Shown one piece after another: positions 32,004 to 40,963 of a stretch of DNA of 64,000 bases. The notes beneath the pieces were generated by a model. That model searched no databases, was not told the DNA's origin, and saw nothing but the letters and a program-made list of their open reading frames with translations. Each line of letters starts with the position of its first letter. Position 1 is the first letter of the stretch. The DNA lies in the NCBI RefSeq assembly GCF_014192155.1, contig NZ_JACHXO010000001.1, positions 1,390,069 through 1,454,068 of the forward strand, in the 5' to 3' direction. This DNA is from Roseateles terrae. Its GTDB lineage: Bacteria; Pseudomonadota; Gammaproteobacteria; Burkholderiales; Burkholderiaceae_C. The translations under genes were made by a program, and so were the position numbers.

Positions 32004-33514
32004 GCGGGCCCCGTCATGTTGCCCGCCGTCCCATCCACCGACTCACCCGCGCCGAGCGCCTCCGGGAGGCCGGACAGCACCCCGCGGTAGCCGGTGAGTG
32101 GTCGTCCCAACCGGATGCCGGGTGCCGCAATGAACATTTCGCGGATGCTGGTCTCATGGGACCCCATGCGCCGCTTGACCACGGAGAGTGCGCGGCGGAT
32201 CTGCGCGTCGGATTCGAAGTAGCGCATCAGGATGGCGGCGTCGGCCAGATAGGTGACGTCCAGCGGCGAAGCGGACTCCCCCACAATGCCTTGCTGGTTC
32301 AGGGTCAACAGGGTGGCAACGCCGCGGTTGGACAGATAACTCAGCAGCTCCTGTACGTGCATGGCCAGATGTTTTTCGTCCGGCATCGCGGTGAGGTAGC
32401 CATTGAGGGAGTCGATCACGATCATTTCTGCGCCGTCTTCCTCCACCTTGCGGCGGATCAGATGCGCGAACTCGCCGGGGGAGAACTCTGCGGGGTCGAT
32501 CTGGCGCAGAGACACCTGCCCCCGCTCGATAAGCTCGCGCGTAGGCATGCCCAGCGCCTCGGCGCGGGCCAGGAATGCACGCCGCGTTTCGTCGAAGAGA
32601 TACACGGCCGCACGGCCGCCCTGGCGGGCCCGTTCATTGAGGAACTGCATGCACAACGTACTTTTGCCGATGCCGGACGGCCCGGTCATCAACAGGCTGG
32701 CACCGAGATCGATGCCGCCGCCCATCATTTGATCAAGTTCCGCACAACCGCTGCTGCAAGTTCCACCAGTGACCGGGGCGTCGTGCTCATTGGCGACCAG
32801 GCGCGGATAGACCACGACGCCGCCGGTTTCGATCGAGATGTCGTGAAAGCCCTCCCGCACCGCCACACCGCGCATTTTGTGCACCTGCAGGCGGCGACGC
32901 TGCTTGCCGTAGGCGGGGGCATGCTGGTAGAGGGTAATGATGCCGTGCACCACGCCCTCCCCGGCGGTGTCGGAGGTGGAGTCGATATCGGCCTCCTGGA
33001 TGAGCAGCACCGTCGCACCCAGCTCAGAGAAATGCTCCCGCAGCTTCAGCAATTGGCGACGAAAGCGCAGGGGATCACGGGCGAGCAGCTTCACATCGGA
33101 GAACGGGTCGAACACCACGCGGGTGGGCCGCAGGGTCTGGGTGACCGACAGGATGCGACCCACGACGTCGTTCAGCTCGACGTCACTCGGCGAAAAGAAG
33201 GAATAGTCGCCCTCTTCCGGGCCGGCGGAGTCGGCCAGGTTGATCACGTCCACGCCGGTCAGGTCCCAATGGTGGGAGTGGGCGGTGGCCATCAGCTGCG
33301 ACTCGGTTTCCGCCAGGGTGCACCACAGGACACGTTCCCCCTGGCGGACACCCTCCAGCAGGAATTGCAGACCCAAGGTCGTCTTTCCGGCACCGGAAGC
33401 CCCTTCGAGCAGATACAGATGCGAGGCCGGGAGGCCACCACGAAGGACTTCGTCCAGGCCGGAAACGCCTGTACTGACCTGCTGGAGGGGGGTTGCCAAG
33501 GGCTGAATCATCAT
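32000..33514 (-). CDS. KaiC-like double RecA-domain ATPase
   Basis: The 504-residue protein has two RecA/KaiC domains. Domain I has Walker A EGASGAGKTT and domain II GPSGIGKST. The domain II catalytic pair appears as Asp-Glu (YLFDETRRAF) where cyanobacterial KaiC has Glu-Glu; domain I has Ala-Glu (TLAETESQ). Where KaiC carries the phosphorylated Ser-Thr pair, this protein has Thr-Tyr (DVTYLADAAILM) by eye alignment. No kaiA or kaiB is in the window. Such non-cyanobacterial KaiC proteins are thought to act in stress or light/redox signalling rather than a full clock. It overlaps the hybrid kinase gene. Confidence 0.93.
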   Translation of the reverse strand: MMIQPLATPLQQVSTGVSGLDEVLRGGLPASHLYLLEGASGAGKTTLGLQFLLEGVRQGERVLWCTLAETESQLMATAHSHHWDLTGVDVINLADSAGPEEGDYSFFSPSDVELNDVVGRILSVTQTLRPTRVVFDPFSDVKLLARDPLRFRRQLLKLREHFSELGATVLLIQEADIDSTSDTAGEGVVHGIITLYQHAPAYGKQRRRLQVHKMRGVAVREGFHDISIETGGVVVYPRLVANEHDAPVTGGTCSSGCAELDQMMGGGIDLGASLLMTGPSGIGKSTLCMQFLNERARQGGRAAVYLFDETRRAFLARAEALGMPTRELIERGQVSLRQIDPAEFSPGEFAHLIRRKVEEDGAEMIVIDSLNGYLTAMPDEKHLAMHVQELLSYLSNRGVATLLTLNQQGIVGESASPLDVTYLADAAILMRYFESDAQIRRALSVVKRRMGSHETSIREMFIAAPGIRLGRPLTGYRGVLSGLPEALGAGESVDGTAGNMTGPA

Positions 33515-33675
33515 GGGCTCGTCGTGGGAATGCCCTCATTTGGCAAGGTGCGGGCCCGGTGTACGTTTGTCCCGCCCTTCGCATGCAATTCGGGGCCCGC
33601 GCTGGCGGCCGGTCGGGGTCCCGTCTGACAGACCGGTGGGCAGTGGGCGCTCGGCGGCAATGCTCGCAGCCCATG

Positions 33676-33701
33676 AAAAACGCCCGCGAGGGCGGGCGTT
33701 T
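33676..33701 (-). terminator. Terminator of the glucanase gene
   Basis: AAACGCCCGC pairs with GCGGGCGTTT. On the minus strand it ends in TTTTTC. It lies 52 bases after the glucanase stop. Confidence 0.85.
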
Positions 33702-33752
33702 GAGGCCGGAGGGAAGGCTCGAGACGCCAAAGGCGCCCGTTCCCCGCCCTGC

Positions 33753-35534
33753 TTACTTCAGCGTGTAGCTCTGCTGCGCCGTGTCATAGGCGCCATTGCG
33801 GCTGGGATCCCAGTAGGTGAAGCTGTACCGCACCACGTCGCCCTTCTTCAGGCCGCTGACGGTATAGGCATTGCCGCTGCCTTCCTTGGACATGCGCACA
33901 TTCAGCTGACCACCGCCATTGACGGTGTAGTGCACGTCCGCCCAGCTGCCGGTGGCCTGGCTGAACTTCACCGACGTGGCAGTCGGTTGGCTGATGCCCG
34001 CCGGCGTCGGATCCACCGGCGGCTCCTGCGGGGTCGTCGTGCCCGAATCCCAGACCACATCGTCGATGGCGAACTGGAACGGCGCGTTCGGCAGACGGTT
34101 GGCATCGCTGGAGATCATGAAGATGTCTGCGACCGACTGCAGCGCCACCTTCGGTCCGATCAGCGTGGAGACCGGGATCGTGGCGGTCCCCCAATCCCCG
34201 TTTCGCACCAGACCAAATGCGGTGGTGTTGGCCGGGAAATTGACCCACGACTGGTTGGTGTAGGTGTCGCCGATGCCGATGTTGAAGGACACATCCGCCG
34301 GAATCTTGATCCGGAACTTCACCGTGCCATTGCGGAAGTTGGTCAGGTCCCGGATCTGACGCGACTGGATGCCGCCGCCGAACCACTGGCCGGGGGTGTT
34401 GTAGCTCCAGGCGATGACGTTGCTGCCTTCAAACGGTCCGATGTTGCCGGCACCTGAGGAGGCGGGATTCCACAGGAAGATGTCCGACGACGTACCCGCC
34501 ACCAGCTTGTTGTTGACCGTCGTGTTGTCGGTGAACACACCGAACTTGCCGGTCTCCGGCGTGATCTGGCTGCCCAGCTTCACTTCGCCCTTGCCGTCCA
34601 GCTGATAGACACGCACATAGTCCACATACATCGTGGCCGGCAGTTGGGCCGTCACTTGGCCCGGCGTGGCGGCATCGGTGAAGTTGCCCCCGACGGCGAG
34701 GTTCAGCAGGAAGTAGAACGGCGCCTGCAGCGAGGTGGAGGTCACCGGCAGCGGGGCGTTGTACATGTCGTGCTCACCGTCGTTGTCCACCACGGTGAAA
34801 CGCATCTGGCTGTCGGTCCAGTACAGGCGGTACTTGACGAACCGATTGGCCAGCGAGGCCTGCGGCTTGTACCAGTTCTTCGTCTGCCAGGCGGTGGAAG
34901 CCGCGCACGATTCATTGCCCGGCACGCAGGCCGCCTGCGACCAGGTGATCACATTGGAGCCGACGTAATAGTCCGGCGACGGCGCACCCGCGGCCGACCA
35001 GGCCGAGGCGCGGTGCCCCTGCTCCATGATGTCGATCTCGCCATTGCGCGGCCAGGTCTGCGGGCTGGTGCCCAGCATCCAGGCAGCAGGCCACAGCCCG
35101 GTGGTGACCGAGGGCGAGGCCATGCGCACTTCGATCATCCCGTACTGGATCTGCACCTTGCCGTAGGTGTCCAGCTTCCCGGAGGTGAACTGGTTGCTGC
35201 CCACCGTCTGGCGCTGGGCGCGGATGGCCAGCGCCCGGGTGCCGGGTTCGAACGGCACGTCGGCGATGGAGAGGTTGTTGGGGCTGTAGTACTCCAGCTC
35301 CGCATTGCCGTAGCCACACAGGTTGATCTGGCAGCCGTTGCCGTCATAGGTGCGCCAGACGCCGGTGTTGAGCGATGTGCCGTTGAATTCCTCCGACCAC
35401 AGCAGTCGGCCGATGGTCGGATTGGTGACGCTGGCGCCGGCCTGCGCGCCGGTCAACACAAGCGCCCCGAGCAGGGCCGTGCGCAGCAGCGCGGGAGGGG
35501 TGGCGCGGAGGCCGCGATGTTTCTGAAGTCCCAT
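33753..35534 (-). CDS. Secreted GH16 beta-1,3-glucanase with carbohydrate-binding modules
   Basis: The 593-residue enzyme has a signal peptide (LLRTALLGALVLTGAQAGA), a GH16 domain (about 40-310) with the active-site motif NGEIDIMEQ (Glu166 nucleophile, Asp168, Glu171 acid/base), and a glycan-binding beta-sandwich (about 330-510; FAIDDVVWDS end). A C-terminal CBM56-like module follows (VHYTVNGGGQLNVRM, SFTYWDPSRNGAYDTAQQSYTL). This combination is typical of laminarinases that attack fungal or algal beta-1,3-glucan. The start at ATG 35534 gives a proper signal peptide. A LacI-type operator upstream suggests sugar-responsive control. Confidence 0.93.
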   Translation of the reverse strand: MGLQKHRGLRATPPALLRTALLGALVLTGAQAGASVTNPTIGRLLWSEEFNGTSLNTGVWRTYDGNGCQINLCGYGNAELEYYSPNNLSIADVPFEPGTRALAIRAQRQTVGSNQFTSGKLDTYGKVQIQYGMIEVRMASPSVTTGLWPAAWMLGTSPQTWPRNGEIDIMEQGHRASAWSAAGAPSPDYYVGSNVITWSQAACVPGNESCAASTAWQTKNWYKPQASLANRFVKYRLYWTDSQMRFTVVDNDGEHDMYNAPLPVTSTSLQAPFYFLLNLAVGGNFTDAATPGQVTAQLPATMYVDYVRVYQLDGKGEVKLGSQITPETGKFGVFTDNTTVNNKLVAGTSSDIFLWNPASSGAGNIGPFEGSNVIAWSYNTPGQWFGGGIQSRQIRDLTNFRNGTVKFRIKIPADVSFNIGIGDTYTNQSWVNFPANTTAFGLVRNGDWGTATIPVSTLIGPKVALQSVADIFMISSDANRLPNAPFQFAIDDVVWDSGTTTPQEPPVDPTPAGISQPTATSVKFSQATGSWADVHYTVNGGGQLNVRMSKEGSGNAYTVSGLKKGDVVRYSFTYWDPSRNGAYDTAQQSYTLK

Positions 35535-35662
35535 GTGTTGTCTCCAAGAAAAGTCGGTGGGTGCGGGAGGACACCGATCGGCGCCCGCGGCCAACGTTCT
35601 GCGACGTCGATCCACGGACGGCTGCTCCAGCGCCGGTCATCCTAGACAAGATTGGGCGATTT

Positions 35663-35676
35663 TGAAACCGCTTTCA
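35663..35676. promoter_or_regulatory. LacI/CcpA-type operator upstream of the glucanase
   Basis: TGAAACCGCTTTCA fits the LacI-family operator pattern TGAAA-N-CG-N-TTTCA. It lies 128 bases before the glucanase ATG. No LacI-family regulator is encoded in the window, so the binding protein is elsewhere. Confidence 0.6.
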
Positions 35677-35812
35677 CGATTCAGGGGTTCCCGAGACGTA
35701 TGGGATTGCAACGGGGTGAATCGGGCGTATCCGGGAAACCGCGTAGGGGACATCGTGAAGCGGCCGGGTGCACTTCACATTGGCCTCACCATGCCTGCTT
35801 ACGCTGGGTGCC

Positions 35813-36319
35813 ATGAACCAGTCCTTCCTACGCGGCAAGACAGCCGCCAACATTCACAAGCCGCCAGCGTCCGGCCTTCGGGCATCTGGACTCTGGCGAC
35901 TCAGTCCTGCTTACGCGCTATGGGCGCTACTGATCTTCCTCGCCGAAGTGGCGATTGCGACCGTCGGACGCGAGGTGGAATGGCTGCGCTGGTACGCCGG
36001 CGATGTCATCGTTGTGGCGTGGGTGCACTGCCTGATTGCGATGGTGGTGGCGGCCCCTGTCGGGCGCATCGCAGCGACGTCTTTGGGCATCGCCTGTCTG
36101 GTGGAGCTCTCACAATACATCTGCGGCGCGGTGGGCTGGCAGATTCAGCAGCCGGTGCTGCGCATCATCGTGGGCAGCACGGCGGACTGGCTGGACGTGG
36201 CGTCGTATGTCGTCGGCGCGATGCTGGTGCCGGGGGTATTGCTCGCGGTGACGCTGGGCAAGTCGCTTGCCTCGCGACAGCGGCCCCTTTTCAACCGCAG
36301 GAAGCCTGTATGTCCATGA
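35813..36319 (+). CDS. DUF2809 family membrane protein
   Basis: The 168-residue protein has four hydrophobic segments. The conserved pattern is WYAGDVIVVAWVHCLIAMVV, then CLVELSQYI, then GSTADWLDVASYVVGAML, matching DUF2809. The function of this family is unknown. ATG 35813 is preceded by a purine-containing stretch (GGGTGCC), a weak site. It overlaps the following EcsC gene by ten bases. Confidence 0.8.
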   Translation: MNQSFLRGKTAANIHKPPASGLRASGLWRLSPAYALWALLIFLAEVAIATVGREVEWLRWYAGDVIVVAWVHCLIAMVVAAPVGRIAATSLGIACLVELSQYICGAVGWQIQQPVLRIIVGSTADWLDVASYVVGAMLVPGVLLAVTLGKSLASRQRPLFNRRKPVCP

Positions 36320-37092
36320 CGCCTGAGCATTTGCAAGAACTCCGGAACGCCCACCAGCTGCTGGAGAATCCGGGCTTCATGGCGCGGGCCTCCCACCTGC
36401 TGGGCCGCCCCATCGAGGCCGCGCTGGCGGGTTTGCCCAAGGCGGCCCAGTCCATCGTGGCCTCGGCCACCGAGAAGGCTCTGAAGGTGACGCTGCAAGG
36501 GGCGCTGGTGACGATGGACAAGGCCCCTGCCCTGGACTCCCCCCGCTTTCACAAGATGCTGGCGACGGTCAGCGGTGCCGCGGGCGGGTTCTTTGGGCTG
36601 GCCGCGCTGCCGGTGGAGTTGCCGGTGTCCACCGGGGTCATCTTCCGGTCGATTGCCGACATTGCGCGGGCGAATGGGGAGAACATCAACAGCGCCGAGG
36701 TCAAGCTGGAATGCCTGAAGGTGTTTGGTATGGGTGGCCCGTCGGACAAGGACGATGCCGGGGAGTCCGGCTATCTGGCACTGCGCTCCAGCATGGCCAA
36801 GCTGATCAGTGAAGCGGCCGACTATCTGGCCGCCACGGCGGTGGCCGGGGAAGGCGCGCCGGTGATGGTGCGGGTGATTGCGGCGATTGCCTCACGCTTC
36901 CAGGTGCAGGTGACCGAGAAGCTGGCGGCGCAGGCGGTGCCGGTGATTGGTGCGGTGGCCGGGGGAACCATCAACTTCCTGTTTGTAAGCCATTTCCAGG
37001 ACATGAGCCGCGGGCATTTCACGGTGCGGCGGCTGGAGCGGCTGTATGGATCGGACGTGGTCCTGGGGGCGTATGAGCGCTTGCGGGGATAG
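36310..37092 (+). CDS. EcsC family protein
   Basis: The 260-residue protein resembles the EcsC family: long amphipathic helices, glycine-rich segment ATVSGAAGGFFGLAALPVELPVSTGVIFRSIADIA, LECLKVFGMGG, and the tail QAVPVIGAVAGGTINFLFVSHFQDMSRGHFTVRRLE. Bacillus EcsC is encoded with an ABC exporter, but its function is unclear. ATG 36310 overlaps the previous gene's end; the internal ATG 36316 is an alternative. The neighbours give no hint of substrate. Confidence 0.88.
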   Translation: MSMTPEHLQELRNAHQLLENPGFMARASHLLGRPIEAALAGLPKAAQSIVASATEKALKVTLQGALVTMDKAPALDSPRFHKMLATVSGAAGGFFGLAALPVELPVSTGVIFRSIADIARANGENINSAEVKLECLKVFGMGGPSDKDDAGESGYLALRSSMAKLISEAADYLAATAVAGEGAPVMVRVIAAIASRFQVQVTEKLAAQAVPVIGAVAGGTINFLFVSHFQDMSRGHFTVRRLERLYGSDVVLGAYERLRG

Positions 37093-37329
37093 TTGATGGC
37101 GCAATGGTGCAATGACGCGAGAGCGCGAGGGCGCAATGGCGCGAGATGTGGCCGTATACTGACGTCGCTGCCTCTCCAGCAGCCGTAAGCGTTTACGTCA
37201 ACCAACGCACTTTCGGACCACGCCCAGCATTGCGGCGAGGCGTCCGGGTGCGTTGAGCTTTGGTTCCCCGGCACCCGAATGCCCCTGCTGCCGGCGGTGC
37301 GTGGCTCCATGACCCTACATGGATGCATC

Positions 37330-37737
37330 ATGCAACAACGCTCTCATACCCTCACTTTCAATCATCTGAGCTTTCCGTCTCGCGACGTCGCTGCGACGGC
37401 GGGTTTCTTCGTGCGCCATCTGGAATGGCAGGCCACGCCGATGGGCCGCTCCTGCGTGCTGAAGGGGCACGGCTTCGATGTGGTCATTGACGACGCCGCA
37501 GACCGGCCCGTGCACTGGCCGGGGAACTTCCACATCGGTTTTGAAGTGGCGTCATTGGACGACCTGCAGTCGCTCTTCGAGCGTTTCAAAGCGGCTGAAG
37601 TCGAGTTCGTCACCGGCCTGATCACCCATGGGCGAGGCTCACGCTTCTTCTGCCGCATTCCAGGTGGCGTGCTGGTGGAGCTCAATACGCGGGAGGATGC
37701 GGCGGAGCCGTTCCGGGCGGGGTTTGGCCGGGCCTGA
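37330..37737 (+). CDS. VOC (glyoxalase/bleomycin resistance) family protein
   Basis: The 135-residue protein has one VOC module: FNHLSFPSRDVAATAGFFVRHL, FHIGFEVASLDDLQSLFERF, and FFCRIPGGVLVELNT with the metal-ligand Glu. Two such beta-alpha-beta-beta-beta repeats form a metal site in glyoxalases and dioxygenases. The enzymatic role is not evident. It stands alone, 237 bases after ecsC; that gap has no gene but a stretch of GCGC-rich near-repeats (37100-37145). Confidence 0.9.
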   Translation: MQQRSHTLTFNHLSFPSRDVAATAGFFVRHLEWQATPMGRSCVLKGHGFDVVIDDAADRPVHWPGNFHIGFEVASLDDLQSLFERFKAAEVEFVTGLITHGRGSRFFCRIPGGVLVELNTREDAAEPFRAGFGRA

Positions 37738-38097
37738 TCGCTGATCCGGTGATCTGCTCGATGTCACTGCATCAGTAGCCAGGGCAACCCGGCGCACACA
37801 GAGCCACCTGCGCTTCAGACGCCGGTGCGCGCTTACCGCGCCTGCTCCCCAGTGCTAAAGCCGGGGAGCATTCTCCGGGCTCGTTCCATGCACCGGCGGT
37901 CAAGCCCGCATCAACAGGGTGTCGCGTCGGATATGGGTCGTGTCGGACGGTCCGTAAGCTCAGAAGAACGGACAATCTACGGCGCCAACAACATTTCAGG
38001 GAGGAATGAATGACCGCCGCCAATACGACGACAGCAGCGCACCCACGAGGCGAGCCACTTGATGGAAAGATGTCCGCAGACGTCCTGGAGTGCCATC
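37738..38097. other. Intergenic region with one hairpin
   Basis: No convincing gene is seen in these 360 bases. TGCTCCCC (37843-37850) pairs perfectly with GGGGAGCA (37863-37870) across a 12-base loop, with no T-run on either side. Its role is unknown. Confidence 0.6.
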
Positions 38098-39264
38098 GTG
38101 CTTGAGGCTCTTGCCGTACAGAACTATCGAACGCTCCGCGACTTTGTCATTCCGCTGGGCGCCTGCAACGTGATTACCGGGGCCAATGGCAGTGGCAAAT
38201 CGAATGTCTACAAGGCGCTGCGCTTGCTGGCCGAGACTGCACAAGGCGGCGTGATCGCTTCGCTGGCGCGGGAAGGCGGTCTGGAATCGACGCTTTGGGC
38301 AGGACCTGAGGCGATCTCAGCGGCCATGAAGCGTGGCGAGGCGCCCGTCCAAGGCACACGCCGCACCAAGCCCATCAGCCTTGGACTGGGCTTCCAAAGC
38401 ACGGAGTTCAGCTACTCCATCGACCTCGGCCTGCCGCCCCCTTCGGACGCCCCTACGGCGTTTGCACGCGATCCCATCATCAAGGGTGAATACGTCTGGG
38501 CGGGACCAAAGCCCCGGCCGTCGGCCATGCTGGTGGAGCGCAAGAACGGCCTGGTCCGCACAAGAGACGACAGCGGAGACTGGCAAATCGTTCAAGAACG
38601 TCTCTCCCCGTTCGACAGCATGCTCGCCCGCCTGGCGGACCCGCGCAGGACTCCGGAGCTGCTGACCTTGCGGGATGACATCCGGTCCTGGCGTTTCTAT
38701 GACCATTTTCGTACGGATGCTGCGGCGCCCGCGCGCCTGCCGCAAGTCGGCACACGTACGCCGGTCCTGGGCCACGACGGCGCGGACTTGGCTGCGGCCC
38801 TGCAGACCATTCGCGAGATCGGTGACAGTGAGGCGCTGGACAAGGCGGTGGACGATGCGTTTCCGGGCGCTGAGGTGGTCGTTGAACACCATGACGGGCG
38901 CTTTGAGACCACTATGCGCCAGCATGGACTGCTGCGTCCGCTCAAGGCGGCAGAGCTGTCGGACGGTACGCTGCGCTACCTGCTGTGGATCGCGGCGCTG
39001 CTGTCGCCGCGTCCGTCCTCACTGCTGGTGCTGAATGAGCCTGAGACCAGCCTTCATCCGGACCTGCTCCCGGCACTCGGACGCCTGATCGGACGCGCGG
39101 CGCAGCACTCCCAGATCTTTGTGGTCTCGCACGCCCGCCGATTGATCGCGTCGCTGCAGGATATGGAAAGCCAGACGCTGACGCTGGAGAAGTCTTTCGG
39201 TGAAACGACGATTCTGGAGTTCGGGGATCTGGAGCGGCCGGCGTGGCAATGGGTGGGGCGCTGA
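38098..39264 (+). CDS. AAA family ATPase, RecF/SMC-like predicted ATPase
   Basis: The 388-residue protein starts with LEALAVQNYRTLRDFVIPLG and Walker A TGANGSGKSNVYKALR. It ends with the ABC-type signature AELSDGTLRYLLWIAALLS, Walker B SSLLVLNEPETSLHPDL and switch His in VVSHARRLI. This is the COG4637-type orphan ATPase layout, related to OLD and RecF. I prefer GTG 38098 (GGAG eight bases upstream) over ATG 38062. No nuclease partner is adjacent. Such ATPases can act in DNA repair or phage defence, but nothing here proves this. Confidence 0.88.
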   Translation: MLEALAVQNYRTLRDFVIPLGACNVITGANGSGKSNVYKALRLLAETAQGGVIASLAREGGLESTLWAGPEAISAAMKRGEAPVQGTRRTKPISLGLGFQSTEFSYSIDLGLPPPSDAPTAFARDPIIKGEYVWAGPKPRPSAMLVERKNGLVRTRDDSGDWQIVQERLSPFDSMLARLADPRRTPELLTLRDDIRSWRFYDHFRTDAAAPARLPQVGTRTPVLGHDGADLAAALQTIREIGDSEALDKAVDDAFPGAEVVVEHHDGRFETTMRQHGLLRPLKAAELSDGTLRYLLWIAALLSPRPSSLLVLNEPETSLHPDLLPALGRLIGRAAQHSQIFVVSHARRLIASLQDMESQTLTLEKSFGETTILEFGDLERPAWQWVGR

Positions 39265-39309
39265 ACGAGGCGTCATTGCGGCAAACGCTTGACGGGTGTT
39301 CAGTCCGCT

Positions 39310-39560
39310 GACGCACTGGAGATCCGCGCCGTGCTGTGGTGGAACCTCAGCGATCAGGACGCCGCCGTGCGCGAAGAGGTCTTCGTAGGGCTGGCCGCTC
39401 GGCGCGACGGGCGAGTGGTCGGTTCGTTCGCAAGCGGGCGATTAACCGTCCGCAAGGCTTGCGGCAACCGCTTCATGCCGCCTCTCTTTTGGAGCAGCTG
39501 GACGTGCAGGCGAAGAAGAGACTTGAGCGAGAAACAAGGTCCGCCGATTGCCGATGACGG
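39310..39560 (+). pseudogene. Fragment of a HEAT-repeat-like gene, frameshifted
   Basis: One frame reads LEIRAVLWWNLSDQDAAVREEVFVGLAARRDGRVV, a typical HEAT repeat. Past about 39420 that frame loses sense, while the +1 neighbouring frame reads LHAASLLEQLDVQ, as such proteins continue. The simplest reading is a truncated, frameshifted remnant. It has no start of its own and no intact partner. Confidence 0.45.
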
Positions 39561-39583
39561 GCAAAGTCGATGAGGGTTGATTG

Positions 39584-39937
39584 ATGAGTGGGACCAACAA
39601 AGATCTCTTGAAGGCCGCTAACGCAGCAATCGTCCGCGGCGACATTGAGACCTTCCTCAGTCACTGCAGTGACGACATCGTTTGGGTGACCGTTGGCCAA
39701 CCGCCCATCTCGGGCAAGGCCGCGCTGCGTGAATGGATGCGAGTCGAGTACGCCGAGCCGCCCGAGTTTTCTGTCGAACGGATGATCGAGGAAGGCCCGT
39801 GGGTCGTGGCCCTTGGCAGCATCACGGTAAAAAGCGCCGACGGCAATTCCAGCGTTCACCAGTACAGCGACGTGTGGCGTTGTGAGGGCGGAAAGCTTGC
39901 CGAGCTGAGGGCGTTTGTCATGAAGCCATCCGCCTGA
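39584..39937 (+). CDS. NTF2/SnoaL-like protein
   Basis: The 117-residue protein matches the NTF2-like fold: LLKAANAAIVRGDIETFLSHCSDDIVWVTVG, then SGKAALREWMR, and Y-SDVWRCEGGKLAELRAFV at the end. Members are isomerases, cyclases or binding proteins; the substrate here is unknown. ATG 39584 has GAGGG seven bases upstream. It sits in the decaying region but appears intact. Confidence 0.88.
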   Translation: MSGTNKDLLKAANAAIVRGDIETFLSHCSDDIVWVTVGQPPISGKAALREWMRVEYAEPPEFSVERMIEEGPWVVALGSITVKSADGNSSVHQYSDVWRCEGGKLAELRAFVMKPSA

Positions 39938-40059
39938 TCTCGTACACCTGGGACGTCCGCACGGCGCTCGACGGAGGGCGCGTCGGGCAGCGGGTCGAAG
40001 GGTAAGGTTCCCTACACCGGCTGTCCGATTCTGAAGATCAGTTCCGTCACCCCGGGTTG

Positions 40060-40500
40060 TTAGCTGGACAGGGCCATGGCTCGGAGGTCGCCGGACCAGC
40101 AGACGGGGTCCTGTGAGTGCTGCGTCTTGAGATGTTGAACGAGCTCATCGGGGAAGCGTTCTCCACAAAAGACGCCTTCGGCGAGCTTGGCAGAAACTTC
40201 GTCCATCAGCAGCTCCATGCTCCAACGGTCGAAGCTTCTGGCCGACGTATGGCTGTCGAGCACCATTTGCACATCATGATGTCGCTCATCGGCTCGTATA
40301 CGGATAAGCGTCTGCTCGACGTCGTTTGAATCGCCCTCCAGTATTTGCGCGAAGATTCCATCGCCAACCGCCAGAACACCGGTCACATCGCGACGCCGAT
40401 TGTTCATCTGCGCAGCCGCGACGATGCGCTTCAAGCTTTGGTCGTCAACATCCTGAGCCACGCGGCTCAGGTAGAGCACCTGACGGATGGAAGAAGCCAT
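40060..40500 (-). CDS. BLUF-domain blue-light photoreceptor
   Basis: The 146-residue protein is almost only a BLUF domain, which binds FAD and senses blue light. Tyr10 (VLYLS), Asn34 (MNNRRRDVTG), Gln52 (IFAQILEG), Trp93 and Met95 (RWSMELL) keep exactly the spacing of AppA Tyr21, Asn45, Gln63, Trp104 and Met106. About 45 C-terminal residues follow with no output domain, so it should signal through a partner. No partner gene is adjacent. The start is GTAGGCC-ATG 40500. Confidence 0.95.
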   Translation of the reverse strand: MASSIRQVLYLSRVAQDVDDQSLKRIVAAAQMNNRRRDVTGVLAVGDGIFAQILEGDSNDVEQTLIRIRADERHHDVQMVLDSHTSARSFDRWSMELLMDEVSAKLAEGVFCGERFPDELVQHLKTQHSQDPVCWSGDLRAMALSS

Positions 40501-40963
40501 GGCCTACCCTTGATTGAATGCAAGCCAGCCGGTCGAGGACCTCTTCGAATGCTGCTCACGTTGCCTTTACCCTAGAGTGTCCCTGGCTCGTTCAGACCTC
40601 ACTAGAAGCAACATCAGGAATGCTGTGTAGGGAATCGCCTCACACTCAAGCTGGAAGTGTCGTGCCCCCTTGCCTGGAATGGTTGGTCTCTAGGCGGCAA
40701 AGTCGGGTTGATGTCGGTCGCATCGATTGCTCCGACGGCGGATCGAGAGTCTTGCTGGCATCACTTCAACACCAGCTTCAACCATGCCGATCCGTCGGCG
40801 GCTTTTCGTGAGCGGACGACTTTAAAAACAGCAACCGCGCACAGGCGACTGGATCAAGATCAAGCGCCCAAACGCCACGCCAGCGGGACGCTTCTCCCGC
40901 GCAGTCCCGACGGGATGACGTAAGCCACTCGCCAGGCTGGGGGGGATCGGCTCCAATGCGGCC
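40501..40963. other. 463-base region without a recognisable gene
   Basis: It lies between the divergent BLUF gene and the 40964 gene. No frame gives a convincing protein; the short open frames lack ribosome sites and family patterns. It must hold both promoters. It may also contain decayed sequence, because the surrounding region is rich in gene fragments. Confidence 0.5.

Noticed and set aside
37843-37870. Hairpin as a terminator for the VOC gene
   Set aside because: It has no T-run on either strand and lies over 100 bases after the stop.
40501-40963. Open frames between the BLUF gene and 40964
   Set aside because: No ribosome site, no family pattern and no coding bias distinguishable from the shadow frames of neighbours.
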